Source: Ehretia macrophylla
Lineage: Eukaryota; Streptophyta; Magnoliopsida; Boraginales; Ehretiaceae
DNA: 64,000 bases
Reading direction: 5' to 3'
Assembly: GCA_037974665.1 (NCBI GenBank)
Contig: CM075773.1
Location: 61,038,763-61,102,762 of the forward strand
This document shows, piece by piece, positions 31,655-43,627 of the stretch; the stretch's first letter is position 1; each line of letters starts with the position of its first letter. The position numbers and the translations under genes were made by a program. The notes beneath the pieces were generated by a model, which was not told the DNA's origin, ran no database searches, and saw only the letters and a program-made list of their open reading frames with translations.

Positions 31655-33990
31655 ATTGGTATTAGAGCCACCCAAACATGCATTGAAAACATGGATTTGT
31701 TTTCTACTCACTGATAATATATTGTTTGTTTGTCATATTAAAACTCATTCTTTGTGCACAATATTTTTGTATGTTATTCCCCACTAATAATAGAATACAT
31801 TAGGCTTATACCCACTTCGTTAGTTCGTGATTTAGTACGCGAAAAAGGGCATGAACAGTACATTTTTTGTAGAGTTAGCATTTTAGACAGACTGCGTAGT
31901 GTCTGGCCTAGGATGTATAACTCGGTCAAAACAATCCAAATAGAGTGCCGTTTTTTTCTAACATCATCTACTCTTAAAGGGTTATCTCCATGTAGATTTT
32001 GAGAATTTTTGGAGTTGTGTAAATATGTTAAACGAAAAAATTACAATCAAGTTAGTGCACAGGTTTGTTATGGCAAATTCTGGAAAAATTCATTTTTGGC
32101 ACTTGTGAGGGTCGTTTTGCTACTCCAAAGTAGCAGCACGATTTTATTTGAGCCTAGGATGTTTTTTCCAGTGTCAAGGTCAATAGGATAGTCAAACCCT
32201 AGTCCTAGTTGCCATATTTAGTAATAGATTTGATCTTGGTACGATTTTGGAAAGTCAAAATTAAGGAGTTGATTTTGTAATCTAATTTTATTATAGATTC
32301 AAATCCTAATCAAATTAATTAACTAGGTAAGTGAATAAATTCACGTTTTATGAGATTCAACCAAAGGTTGACTAATGTTTGACTTGACAATTTAATTTGT
32401 TGACTTAGTCAAAATTAATAGGATTGAGAATCTAGAGTTAATTTTGATAGTGGGTCATAAATTAAAATTACATGCCTGACTAATTAAGCTTTAGTAAAGC
32501 CCAATATGGGCCTAAAAACCTATGGGCTTAATATCATTTGGATTTTCTTGGAGAAAATTAAATTAAGCCTAGGAACTCTAATTGGATCACGAAGTGAGCT
32601 TAGGATGAGTATTGGGCCTTGCACAACAAGTCATCCTGGGGATGTAAGTTGAGCCCAATTAATTCCTAATATTATTATCAAGGGGAAAGCAACGAGAAAG
32701 TATATGTATGCCAATATAATCCAAGGGAGTTACGAGGAAACGAAAAAAGGTTTTATTTTACGAATCGTCAAGTTTAATATTGTATTTCATAAATGTTTAT
32801 GCATGGGATAGTTATGGAGCTTTGAGTCATGCATGGATGTATGATTTGCATCTTTCACATAAATAAATATATAAATGTATTTTTGGAAATGGGGCCTGCG
32901 TGTCTCGCCTTCTCTTTATTTTTGGTTGTAATTTCTTTTCTCTCTCTCCTATGTAACTCCCCCTACCTAGGGGTTTCTACTTTTGGAAAGCAATGTAATG
33001 TAGTATGATAGGATTAGTATAGAAGTAGAGATAGATGTAGATCAAGATGAAGACTGAAGATAGTGGGTCAGCATGGATCGAGGACCGTTTACATATTAGG
33101 AAGGAGTTTCCAATTGTGGAAAATTATACTATTTCCTCAATTGTCATTTGCATTCGTTCTAGGGACCTTCTCTAGGCTTCACTAAGTGGCTTGGTGAAAC
33201 TTAGGAAAGATAAAAGCTCTACAACCTATCCAGTAGTGTAGTATAGATTATATATAATATATAGAGATATATTATTGCATTGAAAGCATGATAATCTATA
33301 CGTATGGCCTATGCACTATCCATGTATGATGCATGCATGTTAAAATGATGAGACTAAACTCGATAACATTAATAATTCCCTCCAATCAGTATTAAGTCAA
33401 TAAGCGATTAATTAACACTAGGTGCATAATCGTAGCCCTTCCATCATAGTAGGTGGGCGATCATTTAACTATGAGGTGAACAACTTGACCCTGCCTCTTA
33501 AGGGATCCTAACTTCATGGTTGCTTGATGACTCCTACTCAAGGTAGTATGTGCGGAGGGGTGTAGATGCATGTTGCTTGACCCTGCCTCTCAGGGGGTGG
33601 CATGTGACACACGCTCACCAATTATATGCATTGTTGATGGTTGACTTATACTCAAACGGTAGATGGTCCCTACCTCCTAGGGGTCTACACGGGTTGAAGG
33701 GCTAAAACAAGTTAAGAGTTGTATGGAGATGCAACCGACTAAGATGACCTACCATTCTAGTATGCATGCTTGGTCCCTACCTCCTAGAGGGGGTATGTGT
33801 AAGCGAGAATGGGTCCTAACCCCACCTTGAGACCTAGAGAGGCTCACAGACATACCATGAAGGTGGTGTGAATGCCGAAAAATAGTAGAAGACCAATAGG
33901 TCAGAGTCCAGACCTTTTGGAGATTAAAACTAACAAGACTCTAGATTCACTTTATTTATCTTGTACATTTCAGATCACTAAATCAAATGG
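31655..33990 (+). other. Long non-coding leader of copia element
   Basis: The primer site is at 31657-31670. About 2.3 kb then follows with no gag-like frame. A GC-richer block at about 33480-33850 has four copies of a TGACCCTGCCTCT-AGGGG / TGGTCCCTACCTCCTAGGGG motif. The segment ends in a pyrimidine tract and an acceptor-like TTGTACATTTCAG just before the gag start, so it may have been an intron or untranslated leader, or hold an unrecognised insertion. Confidence 0.55.
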
Positions 33991-33996
33991 CAAATG

Positions 33997-34568
33997 CATT
34001 AACACTGCATGGTATGAGATACTAACAACCTGACCGATATCACATAAGATGATATATATCATAATTTTGTGAAAAGTGTTTCACAAGTATTGTTCGCCAC
34101 ATTCATGATGTCTCATAGAATTGTCTTGTTGCCCTTGTTGAGGATACAAGTAGAAACAAGATTGCAACCTATGAGAAGTACAAAGTTAGTACTACTCGAG
34201 TGAGGTATGTAATGCTTTGACCCATGAGCTCTGAACTTCAGAGGCAGCATGAGCATTAATTCCTAAGATTGATCCATCAACATCATAAGGAGTTAAATGA
34301 TGTTGGATGTTGGACAATTAGATATTAGATATCGAAGTCCTTGTTCGGGGTTCAAATGACTGAGGCTTCTCTTATTAGATCAAGGGATATCTGTTTAATG
34401 TTATATAAGAACAAGAACAAGGCTATCAGCTTCAAAATACCAAAAAGGAAGATTGTTATATATGACATATGTAAACGGGTATGCAAGAAGTATCTTGCAT
34501 TGGTCGCGCAGAGAAAGAATGGTGATCCTTTAGGTTTTGGGATTAGTTCAGTAAATCCTAACTTTTGA
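33997..34568 (+). pseudogene. gag: gag remnant of copia element
   Basis: An ATG near 34000 (MANAL) follows the acceptor-like CAG. Further on, fragments such as YEKYKVSTTRVR, MSSELQRQHEH and LFGVQMTEASLI match the usual copia gag core (UBN2-type) in changing frames. Several stops and indels break it. The zinc-knuckle part is not visible. Confidence 0.65.
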
Positions 34569-34779
34569 TTTATAATTCTGCTCTAAGGGTATTGGATACC
34601 AGTAAGCTCTCTTGATGGGACTACAAAAGAGTAGAAATTTGGAACTAAGAAGAACCATTGACATTGGTGTAGAGGTTATGTCCCCAAGTAGTACCAAATA
34701 AGCAGAACATAGTGTTCATATGTGTGCCGTAAATCAAACTCGTGATCATATGAAGACCCAGAGATAACGTAGTGAATAA

Positions 34780-35640
34780 ATCCTACCTTTGGCACTACAG
34801 ACTCGATCATATCAATGAGAATGACTTGAGAGGTTGACCGAGGAGGGATTCCTTGGGGACTGCATTCATGTGTCCTATGCAACCTACAAGTCATGTCTTA
34901 TGGATAACATGATTAAGACACCTTTCTTTTACAAAGGTGCATGAGTTACAGAATTGTTAGAATTGGTACATACGGATGTATGTAGACCACTTCAAGTACA
35001 AGTTAGAAGAGGTTTCACCTACTTTATCGCCTTTACAAAAGATATGTGAAGGCATACGTATGTGTTCCTATTGAAACACAAGTCAAAGGCTTTTGAAGCA
35101 TTCCAGAACTTAAAGAATGAAGTAGAGAAACGAACACGCAAGAGTATTAAGAAACTTTGATCATATTAAGGTAGAAAATACTTGAGCAGTGAGTTTCTAA
35201 GTTATCTCAGAGGGAATGATATTCTCTCACAATGGACTATTCCTGGAGCACCGCAGCACATTGGTGTATCCAAAGAAGGAATAACACCTTGTTAGACAAG
35301 GTCAAGTCCATGATGGGTTTCACTAATCTTCCTGGGGTATGCCTTGAGATTAGTTGCATATCAATCGAATAGTGTTCCTTCCAAATCAGTTTCGAGTACA
35401 CCATATGAGATATGGAAGGGTTGCAAACCAAGTCTTGACTACCTCAGGATTTGGGGTTGCAACGCCTACGATAAGAAATATAAGACAAAGAAAATTGAAG
35501 GAAGGTCTGATAATGTAGATTTGTAATATCCCAAAGAGACTAAGGGATATTATGTCTACCACACATTTGACCAAAAGTTGGTCATTGGTCATATATGCCT
35601 AGGTCTTAAAGAAAGAGTTCTTGCAAGTAGGGCATAGTGG
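34780..35640 (+). pseudogene. pol: Integrase remnant of copia element
   Basis: Pieces in shifting frames match copia GAG-pre-integrase and integrase: LWHYRLDHINENDL, TDVC, KSKAFEAF, EVEKRT, SQWT-PGAPQH, and finally SSTPYEIWKGCKPSLDYLRIW (35395-35460). The integrase inserts element DNA. The many frameshifts exclude function. Confidence 0.8.
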
Positions 35641-35989
35641 GAGAAAAAGTGGAACTTAATAAGTTTCAGGGTCCACAACAAATCAGTCAGACGAATGAAC
35701 CTAAAGGCAACACTGATATACTTGTACAAATACCACTGAGAAGATCTAGGAGAATCACTCGCAAGCTAGATAGGTTCTGAGAGTACCTAATCTAGAATGG
35801 CGATGTTGTAGAGGTCAGTCAAGGTGACATATGACCAGCTACATTCTCATAGGTGATGCAGTATTTGATTTTGAGTAATGGCTTCAAGCCATGAGATTCA
35901 AAATGAACTTCACAAGGGTTAGCAATGTTGGACATTGGTTGATCCACTTGAGGCTCATTTCCACAAGGTATAAGTGTTTGTTCAAACAT

Positions 35990-36770
35990 GAAAGACTAGA
36001 GTAAACGATAAGGTTGAAATATACAAGGCGTGTCTATTTGCCGAGGGTTTCTCGCCTAAGGTAAGGCATTGATTATAACGAGATCCTCTCGCAAGTAGCA
36101 ATGCTCAAGTCTATTTGGATCAAGCTTGCTTTAGTAGCATAACATGACTAGTAGATTTCACAGATGGATGTAAAATTATGTGTCTCAATGGGAAGTTGAG
36201 AAAGATGTGTACATGGTATAATCCGAGAGTTCTATATCAAGGAATGCTAAGTCCAAGGTATGCAAGATATAAATAACCATTTATGGACTAAGGCGAGTGT
36301 CTCGCAATTGGAGTGATTGTTTCGGCATAAAAGTCAAAAGGGTTTGGCTTGGTCTGAAACAAAAAGGAATACTGCATGTACAAAAGGTTAGTGGGAGAAA
36401 AAGTCATTTCCTTGATGCTCAATGTAGATGACACACTACACATTTAGAATGCTGTAAAAGCATTACAGAAATTGAAGATCTGGCTTTACGAAACAGTTCT
36501 CCATGAAAGACTTGGGAAATATCCTACATACTAAGTATAAAGATCTATAGAGATAGTTCAAGAAGGATTCTAGGCTTATCCAGTCTACATACATAGATAC
36601 TATTCAGAATAGGTATCACATGGATAGTTCCAAGAAGAAGTACATACTCATTTGGAACTGGGATCGTTCTGAGCATAAGCGACTATATATGGTCTAATGC
36701 TGAGCAAGAATGCATGAAGGGGATTCCGTATGCTTCGGTGGTCAGCTCTAACATGTATGCCATGAATGTA
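35990..36770 (+). pseudogene. pol: Reverse transcriptase remnant of copia element
   Basis: Recognisable parts are VYKARLFAEGFS (about 36020), CLNGKLRK, a decayed catalytic LNVDDTLHI (first residue of the YVDD box changed), AVKALQKLKIWL (about 36450) and GIPYASVVSSNMYAM (about 36722). The parts lie in different frames and are separated by stops. Confidence 0.75.
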
Positions 36771-36959
36771 TGAGGGTCAATATAGCTAATTCACTTGGAA
36801 TGATTAATGGATATCTAGATGACCTAGATGAGATTCACTGGTAGGTCGATTATTATGTATTTAGAGAAATACTTAAAACCTGTACCTCATTGATGGAAAT
36901 ATAGAATTAATCCTGAAGGTTTTATGAATTCTAGCTTCAAATTTGACCATAATAGCAGA

Positions 36960-37362
36960 TCAACGTCAGTATTTACATTAACCATTAATGGCGAACAGTG
37001 ATTTGGAAAGAAATCCAAGCAAAGAATTATGGCCGATTTAGTGACCGAGGCAGAATAAGTTGCTAAATGCGATGAAGCAAGAAAAAGTTGTTTGGTTAAC
37101 AAAGTTCGTTTTTGAACTTGGTGTGATTTCTGATAGTGATGCATCAGTAACAATGTATTATGATAATACTGGAGCGGTTACTCAGGCCAAGGAATCAAGG
37201 TCTCATCAGAAAACCAAACATATTTTGCGTCGCTTTCACTTGATCCGAGAGATCATAGAAAGGGGAGATGTACGAATTGAGAAGATAGACGGTAAAGAAA
37301 ATTTGTCAGACCCATTCACTAAAGCCTTGGGGTCAAAGGAGTTTGACTGCCATAGATCCTAG
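36960..37362 (+). pseudogene. pol: RNase H remnant of copia element
   Basis: The last 100 codons (37060-37362) are open and are the best-kept part: WLTKFVFELGVI, then YYDNTGAVTQAKESRSHQKT, HILRRFHLIREI and DPFTKAL. These are typical of the copia RNase H C-terminus. It ends 48 bp before the 3' LTR. Confidence 0.88.
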
Positions 37363-37410
37363 ATGAGTATTAGATACCGAAAGGATTGACTATGAGTACA
37401 AGTAGGATAT

Positions 37411-39192
37411 TGTTAGGAATATGCCCTGCAAGCCAATCATTCGGTGAAGGATGATAGGGATATTTGTGTAGCGAAACAATCTTTGTTATAAAGTTTTAAT
37501 CAAATAAAAGTATCATATGGCATTTACCTTTATCTCTTATGCATTTATATATAGTCTAGCTGCATATTGTGCATGACTGATAAAGCCCTTGGATATGTTA
37601 GTATAGAGTCGAACCATAAAAACTTATGGTTGATGAGAATCGACACCTAAGACATACCTAAAACTTGTCCTAGGTCGTAGGATTCATGAAGACTGGGCAT
37701 TGATGAATCCGGCAAGACTGACATGTAGTTAGCTCTATCAGAGTTGATCTCATCGACCGAGTGGCATGAGATATAAAGGCTAATGCATGGGTGTGTATAG
37801 AGATATATACACTGGACACGGTCCGCTAAGAACACTCAATAGAGGCTTCATCCACCTAAGTCCATGAGAAGGTTCTCAGGTGATAGTTGTACAAGGTACT
37901 CCTCTGACTCGAGGACACCATAGTAGCTTGCAAGCAACTCATTATACTTTGGCCCTGGACAAAAGGGAAAAAGATAAGACCCATTTGCATAGAGATTCGG
38001 GTACAATCAAGTACTTGCGAAGCTAGTGAGTGTCGCTGTGAGGATTCACTACTCTAGATGAAAGAAAGTATGCCCTATGTCGTCTGATAGAGATATTGAA
38101 ATAAATCCATGGCCATGGTAGTATGACTGGATCATACAAGAAAGAGGTCAACAGAACATAGGAGCATGCTTATTAGGGTTTGACTGACATTGACCATACC
38201 CTAAGGCAAGCTCAAGGCATCTAGTGGAAGGAATGGACTGTACGCTAACTAATCGCCAAAAGGTTCTTGAGTAGAAAAGCTTGGATTAAGCATTCGAGCC
38301 ATCTAGTCATTGAAGAGTGTTGCTAGAAGCCAACCTTGATTAGTAGCAATTAGAATGAGTTCTAATAGAGATGGGTTAATTGGTACTTGTCCTAGCTACT
38401 ACTAGTTTGACACTCGAAGCTAAAGGATCGCACATAAGCTGAATGGTTAGAACTATGAAGGATAGAATAAAGAAGTCACACTAGCACGAGGATCTTCTCG
38501 TATTCTATCTAGAAGCAATTATTTAATGGATTGCATATGGTAAGAATAAGTTTAGGGAAACCATTCGAGTATGCAAGTAAGAGAGAGTGTTTGATGGTCA
38601 AACATTTAACTTAGAGTCAAGATAAATTTGAGAAATTGGCTTTTGTATAAGTTGAATTGATAATTAATTGAGTGTCAATTAATTATGGGCTAATGTCTAA
38701 TTAACTTATAGTTAATTAGAAAATGTTATAAGCTGATTATAAAGAACCCCATAAGGTCTGGGGCCAAGGTGGAAATAATGAAAACTTATAGCACCTTATA
38801 AATACAGCTTAAACTAAAACCCTAGGTGACATAACAAAGTTTCAGCCTATCTCTCTATGCAAAAGTTGGTCGCCCATCTCTCTCTCTCTCCTAGGGATTT
38901 GTGCCAGCCATTGAAGGTCGTGCAGAACCTTGTTTCGCCTCGTTCTAGTCTTGACGTGGTGTGTGTGAGATCGTAGAGGGCTACTACATTGCAATCTCCA
39001 ATCCAAGCAAACCATTCGAAGTATTCTTCAAGAGGTAATGAATTTTCCAGATTCATTTTGCTTGGTTTTATCATGTTTTCGATTATAAAGTGCATGTTTG
39101 GTAGATTCAATTCTTGATTCTCTCTGTAATTATAGCTTTACTATTCATGTTTAAGCTACGCTATATGGCTTTTATGTGTAAGAGAACCATCA
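37411..39192 (+). repeat. 3' LTR of copia element
   Basis: This LTR is 1782 bp and starts TGTTAGGAATATGCCCTGC. The short tract AAGTAGGATAT before it is a weakened polypurine site. Confidence 0.93.
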
Positions 39193-39735
39193 AAGGGATT
39201 ATTTCTAACCTTTATCCTGGTCAAGTCAAGTACTAAATTAATAGACACTAAACAGATAGAACTTTGGGGGGGAAATGTCACATTTAGTTCTTATTATTTT
39301 CAAAAATTTTAATTTCGTTCTTATTGTTTAAAAATTTTCAATTTCGTCCTTGTTATTTTTCCAAAAAAAAATAATTTTGTCCCTATTATTTTTAAAATAT
39401 TTTAATTTCGTCTCTATTGTTTTCTTAAAGTTTTAAATTTTTCTTTATTATTCAAAATTAGTCAATTTAATTCCAATTTTTTTAAAACAAAAAATTTGAA
39501 TTCGTCCTTTTTGTTTTTCAGAAAATTCCAATTGTGTCTTAAAATATTAGGAACAAATTTGAAACTATAGAAAAATAAAAGGGATAAAATTAAAAATTTT
39601 AGGAAAATAATAGGGACGAAGTTGAAATGTTTTAGAAATAATAAGGAAGAACATGAACAATTTTAAAAAATTATGACAAAATTAAAACTTTTGATGAAAT
39701 AATAAGAACAAAATTGAAAAAGTCAAATAGGACTC
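39193..39735. mobile_element. Continuation of tandem unit 2: element end plus hairpin MITE
   Basis: 39193-39265 repeats 29268-29340 (the end of the Mutator-like element and its flank). A hairpin MITE starts at 39266 (GGGGGGAAATGTCACATTTAG) and continues into an inverted arm past the point where unit 1 is cut. No clean right end was found. Confidence 0.75.
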
Positions 39736-39871
39736 AACATGTTGTTTATAATAATAATGGATTAAGTTTCTGAATAATTTTAAAATTGCAATACCAAAGA
39801 GTTGCCAACTGTTTGGTAATTTTGCAGCAATTTGATTACCCCTAATTTATTTAATTGAATCAGAGAGAAAT

Positions 39872-40387
39872 GAAGAAAATATCACATTTAATCTCTATTG
39901 TTTTAAAAAAGTTTTAATTTCATCCCTATTATATAAAATTTCTCAATTTCATCCCTATTATTTAAATATCTCAATTTCGTCCCTATTATTTTTCAAAAAG
40001 TTTCAATTTCGTCCCTATTGTTTTTAAAAAGTTTCAATTTTGTCCTTGTTATTTTTTAAAAATTTTTAATTTCATCCTTAATGTTTTTCTAAAGTTTCAA
40101 AATTCGTCCTTATTATTCAATGACTAAATTAAAATTTTTTGCGAAATAATATGGACGAATTTCAATTTTTTAGAAAAATACTAATTAAATTGACTAATTT
40201 TGAACAATATAGAAAAATTTAAAGTTTTAGGAAAATAATAGAGATGAAATTAAAACTTTTTTAGAAACAATAGAGACGAAATTAAATTTTGTGGAGAAAC
40301 AATGAAGACGAAATTGAAAAATTTTAAACACTAGAAACGAAATTCAAACTTTTGAAAAATAATAAGGAAAAAATGTGGCATTTTCCC
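39872..40387. mobile_element. Hairpin MITE
   Basis: It starts GAAGAAAATATCACATTTAAT and ends with the near complement (AAATGTGGCATTTTCCC). About seven CAATTTCGTCCCTATTATTT-type units per arm are inverted about a centre near 40130. No clear target duplication was seen. Confidence 0.78.
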
Positions 40388-40441
40388 ATATAGATTCCCC
40401 ATGCATTGAGTTGAATTTGGCTAGTAAGCATATTTAATATT

Positions 40442-40926
40442 GGGAAAAGGTCACATTTAGTACCTATTGTTTCTCAAAGTTTTAATTTTCTCCCTATTGT
40501 TTAAAATTTTGAATTTTGTCGCCATTGTTTTCAAAAAAGTTTCAATTTCATCCTTATTGTTTCTAAACAATTTCAATTTCAGCCATATTATTTTTAAAAA
40601 AGTTTTAAATTCGTCCATATTGTTCAAAATTAGTCAATTTAACCCCTATTTAAAAAAAAAATCAAAGTCGTCCATATTATTTCTCAAAAATAATAATTTA
40701 GTCCTATTATTTTCTGAAAAATAATAAAGACGAAATTGACTAATTTTGAAGAATATGAATGAATTTAAAATTTTTAAAAAATAATAGGGACAAAATTATT
40801 TTTTTTTTGAAAATAATAGAGACTAAATTGAAATTTTTGGAGAAACAATAGAATGAAATTGAAAATTTTCAAACAATAAAGACGGAATTAAAATTTTTTA
40901 GAAACAATTTAAATGTGCTATTTTCC
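40442..40926. mobile_element. Hairpin MITE with 9-bp target duplication
   Basis: It starts GGGAAAAGGTCACATTTAG and ends AAATGTGCTATTTTCC. It is flanked by TTTAATATT (40433-40441) and TTTAATATG (40927-40935), an 8-of-9 match. At 485 bp it is the same length as the copy at 1675-2159. Confidence 0.85.
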
Positions 40927-40935
40927 TTTAATATG

Positions 40936-41322
40936 TGTAGAAAACATTATACAAATACATAGTATGTTTAATATGCGTAGAAAACATAAACAAGTAAGTG
41001 TGTATTTATATGATTAGGTGCTAAGTGGTACATCCACGATGCTCAGATTTAAGTAATATTTTCACAAAGCCTTTTTTAACATAAGCTTTGCTCTTTTGAG
41101 TAGGTCATGTTGATGGTAAGTTTGGAGTTGTGGGTGATGGAAAGATAGTGATACCGGTAGCGAGGTTGATGGATTTGACAGGTTGGTTTGTGTTTAGGTT
41201 CTTGAGAAGGTAATAAGGGTTGAAGTTGTATCGATCATATTGATACTATAGTTGGTAGTGATGGTGGGGGAGGAGAAAAATGGGTTGTGATGGAGGTGGG
41301 AGATGGTGTTCATTGTAGTGAT
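40936..41322. other. Unassigned sequence, no gene
   Basis: This is a G-rich, repetitive GATGG/GGTGG-type stretch between two transposons. It may be part of an older element whose other side is at 42939-43220. Confidence 0.35.
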
Positions 41323-42930
41323 TAAAGTTGGCATTTAGGCTGGATTAGCCTCTGTCCAGCATAGTCTAGCACACCAAAGTTTGAAATCAGCTCAGCTCTG
41401 TTGGACTTGACTCGGCCCATATGGTAGGTCAAGTTGGGTTATGAAATTGACCTAATCCATTTGAGCTTGATCCATTTCAACACAGGACCAGTCCAACACA
41501 GTTCATTTCCAGCTCAAGCCCATGTCAGGCTCTAGTCGTGCTCAACCTTTGTCAAGAACAGCTCAAGCTCACTTGTAAATAAAACAATTTGAAATAGAAT
41601 GCATTAATTAATGCGAGGGTGAAACATTGCAAGATTGTAATAGCCTACAACCACTAATTACTTTAAAGAGAAAAATATGCAAACTACTTGTTTTATAAAT
41701 TAAAATATAAATAAATTTTAAATAGTAGTCGTTGCAGTGCAATTGCGACAACTACTTTTAAAACAAGATAACAATAATTACAAGAGTTGCAAGTTACGGT
41801 AAAATAATAATACTAATAACAAGTAGCATAAATAATTTTTTCTTTCTTTGCCTAGTATTTTCAACACTAATCTTAAAGGAGGTAGAATACGCAGTTCAAA
41901 TGTTTAGAAATCTTTTATCTAGGATAAGGAAAAATAAATTGTTACTTGTAATATTTGCAAAAAAGTATTTCATTTAAGAAAAAATTGATTTGATACTTTA
42001 AAAAGGCATTTGAGATAGTGTTCACCCCGATATATTTAACGATACAATTCAAATCTAATTAGATGTTTCTTCAGCTAGTGGCATGACTACCTTTTGTATT
42101 CACATGAAGTAAATAGGAGAGGATAAACAATTTTTTTTTTACATCTAGAAAACCATTTCATTTTGGTAGAGAAACGTGAGATTTTCATCTCATACGGCTC
42201 CTCCCTTACTAATTTTGAAGCCTCTGTCAGAAAAGCTTTACAACTTACTTTGTAGGATTTTTAAGAAAAACTTTGAAAAAATATTTTTTTAAAAAAAATT
42301 TTAATGAACAAAAAGGAAATTACAAGCAACATTTTTATCTCTTTTAACTAAAATTTGTTTGACATGTGATTGTTGGAGTATGTGGAATTGATCTTCCTTT
42401 CATGTGTATAACTGCTCATTGGATTGACCTTAATTAGCCTCTACAAAATAGAATATTTTCTTCTTGTGTTATATAACGTTTTATGTTGATGTTTATAATT
42501 TAATTGTATCTTGTTAGACTTTGAATTGACTTTTCTTTTAAAAAAATACATATATTTAGATTGTTTTTTATTAATCAAGTGTCCCTCAATTAATATCTTT
42601 TAATTTATATATATGTGTGTGTGTGTGTGTGTGAGTGCATGTATTTGTATGTGTATGTATGTATATATGTATATACACACATATATATGTTTATATTATA
42701 TATTCAAAATATACTAATCACATTAAAAATAATAATAATAAATTATTTTGGCCCAGCCCAACCTAGCTCGAGACCTAGGGTGGTGGGTTCATGGGTCAAG
42801 CTGAGTTATGTATTATAATAAATGAGCCTAACACAGTAGAAACCTAAGTCGAGTTGAGTCTAATTTTCTCAACCCACGACTAGCGCGGGTTGGGATAGGC
42901 TAGGTTAAGTCGTCTCAAATGCCACCTTTA
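41323..42930. mobile_element. Non-autonomous hAT transposon (1.6 kb)
   Basis: The ends are inverted, TAAAGTTGGCATTT and the complement of TAAAGGTGGCATTT. A perfect 8-bp GTAGTGAT duplication flanks them (41315-41322 and 42931-42938), which is the hAT hallmark. Subterminal regions are rich in GGCCCAGCC/GCTCAAGC-like words on both sides. No transposase frame remains; the interior includes TG and TA microsatellites near 42612-42690. Confidence 0.9.
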
Positions 42931-42938
42931 GTAGTGAT

Positions 42939-43572
42939 GGTGATAGTGGAGAGAAGAAAAAACAATAAAAAGAATAAGGGAGAAATAACAAAAAGAAAAA
43001 AAATAGTACTTTTACTATTTTACCCTTCAAAAATCAATTTTTCACTGTATGCTGCGATAATAACTGACAAAATTTGACGGAAAATCATAAATGAACTAAC
43101 AGTGTCCCTAAATGTAAAGTTAAAAGATTAAAAGACACAGTTCTCAAGATTAGGAAACAAGTTGTCATTTTTGTGAAAATTAAGGGACGATTTGAGATAT
43201 TTACTCGTAAAACAAGTTGTCATTATATAATAAATTAATGATAAATATGAGATTTAAATTTAAAACCTTTTCACCAACAAGCTTTCGATCTATGTCTTGA
43301 ACAAAATAATAAGTTTTCAATCTATGTCTTGAACAAATCTGGCCTAACGCCCCAACCCTTGAAATTCAATTCATATGTTGAGACAATTGAAATGACATGC
43401 TAAAAAGAGTGAAGTCAATTAGTGAAACATTTTCCCCCAAAATGAAAAATCAGTGAAACATTTTGGAGTGAAGCTTCTTTTAGGGACAACAATAAGGGGT
43501 GATTGATATGTAAATCAATAGGTTTTGATTCTAAATGTTAAACAAAAGAAATCAAAACTAAAAATTTTATAA
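42939..43572. other. Unassigned AT-rich sequence
   Basis: It includes a short tandem repeat (ATCTATGTCTTGAACAAA twice, near 43289 and 43321). No gene was seen. Confidence 0.4.
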
Positions 43573-43573
43573 T

Positions 43574-43574
43574 C

Positions 43575-43619
<45 letters not shown>
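43574..43619. repeat. TA microsatellite at TRIM insertion site
   Basis: About 22 TA units directly precede the left LTR of the TRIM at 43620. Confidence 0.9.

Positions 43620-43627
<8 letters not shown>

Larger units (their letters stand above)
29876..39192 (+). mobile_element. Ty1/copia retrotransposon, complete ends, heavily decayed
   Basis: LTRs of about 1.78 kb (29876-31654 and 37411-39192) start TGTT-GGAA/AGGAATAT and end ACCATCA. A perfect 5-bp AAGGG duplication flanks them (29871-29875 and 39193-39197). A primer site TGGTATTAGAGCCA (31657-31670) follows the first LTR. Interior order is gag, integrase, RT, RNase H, which is copia order. All coding parts are broken. LTR divergence is several percent by eye. 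Length is 9317 bp. Confidence 0.95.

Noticed and set aside
39872..40387. CRISPR-like regularly spaced repeats
   Set aside because: The units are degenerate, inverted in the second half and bounded by transposon ends in plant DNA; they are MITE arms.
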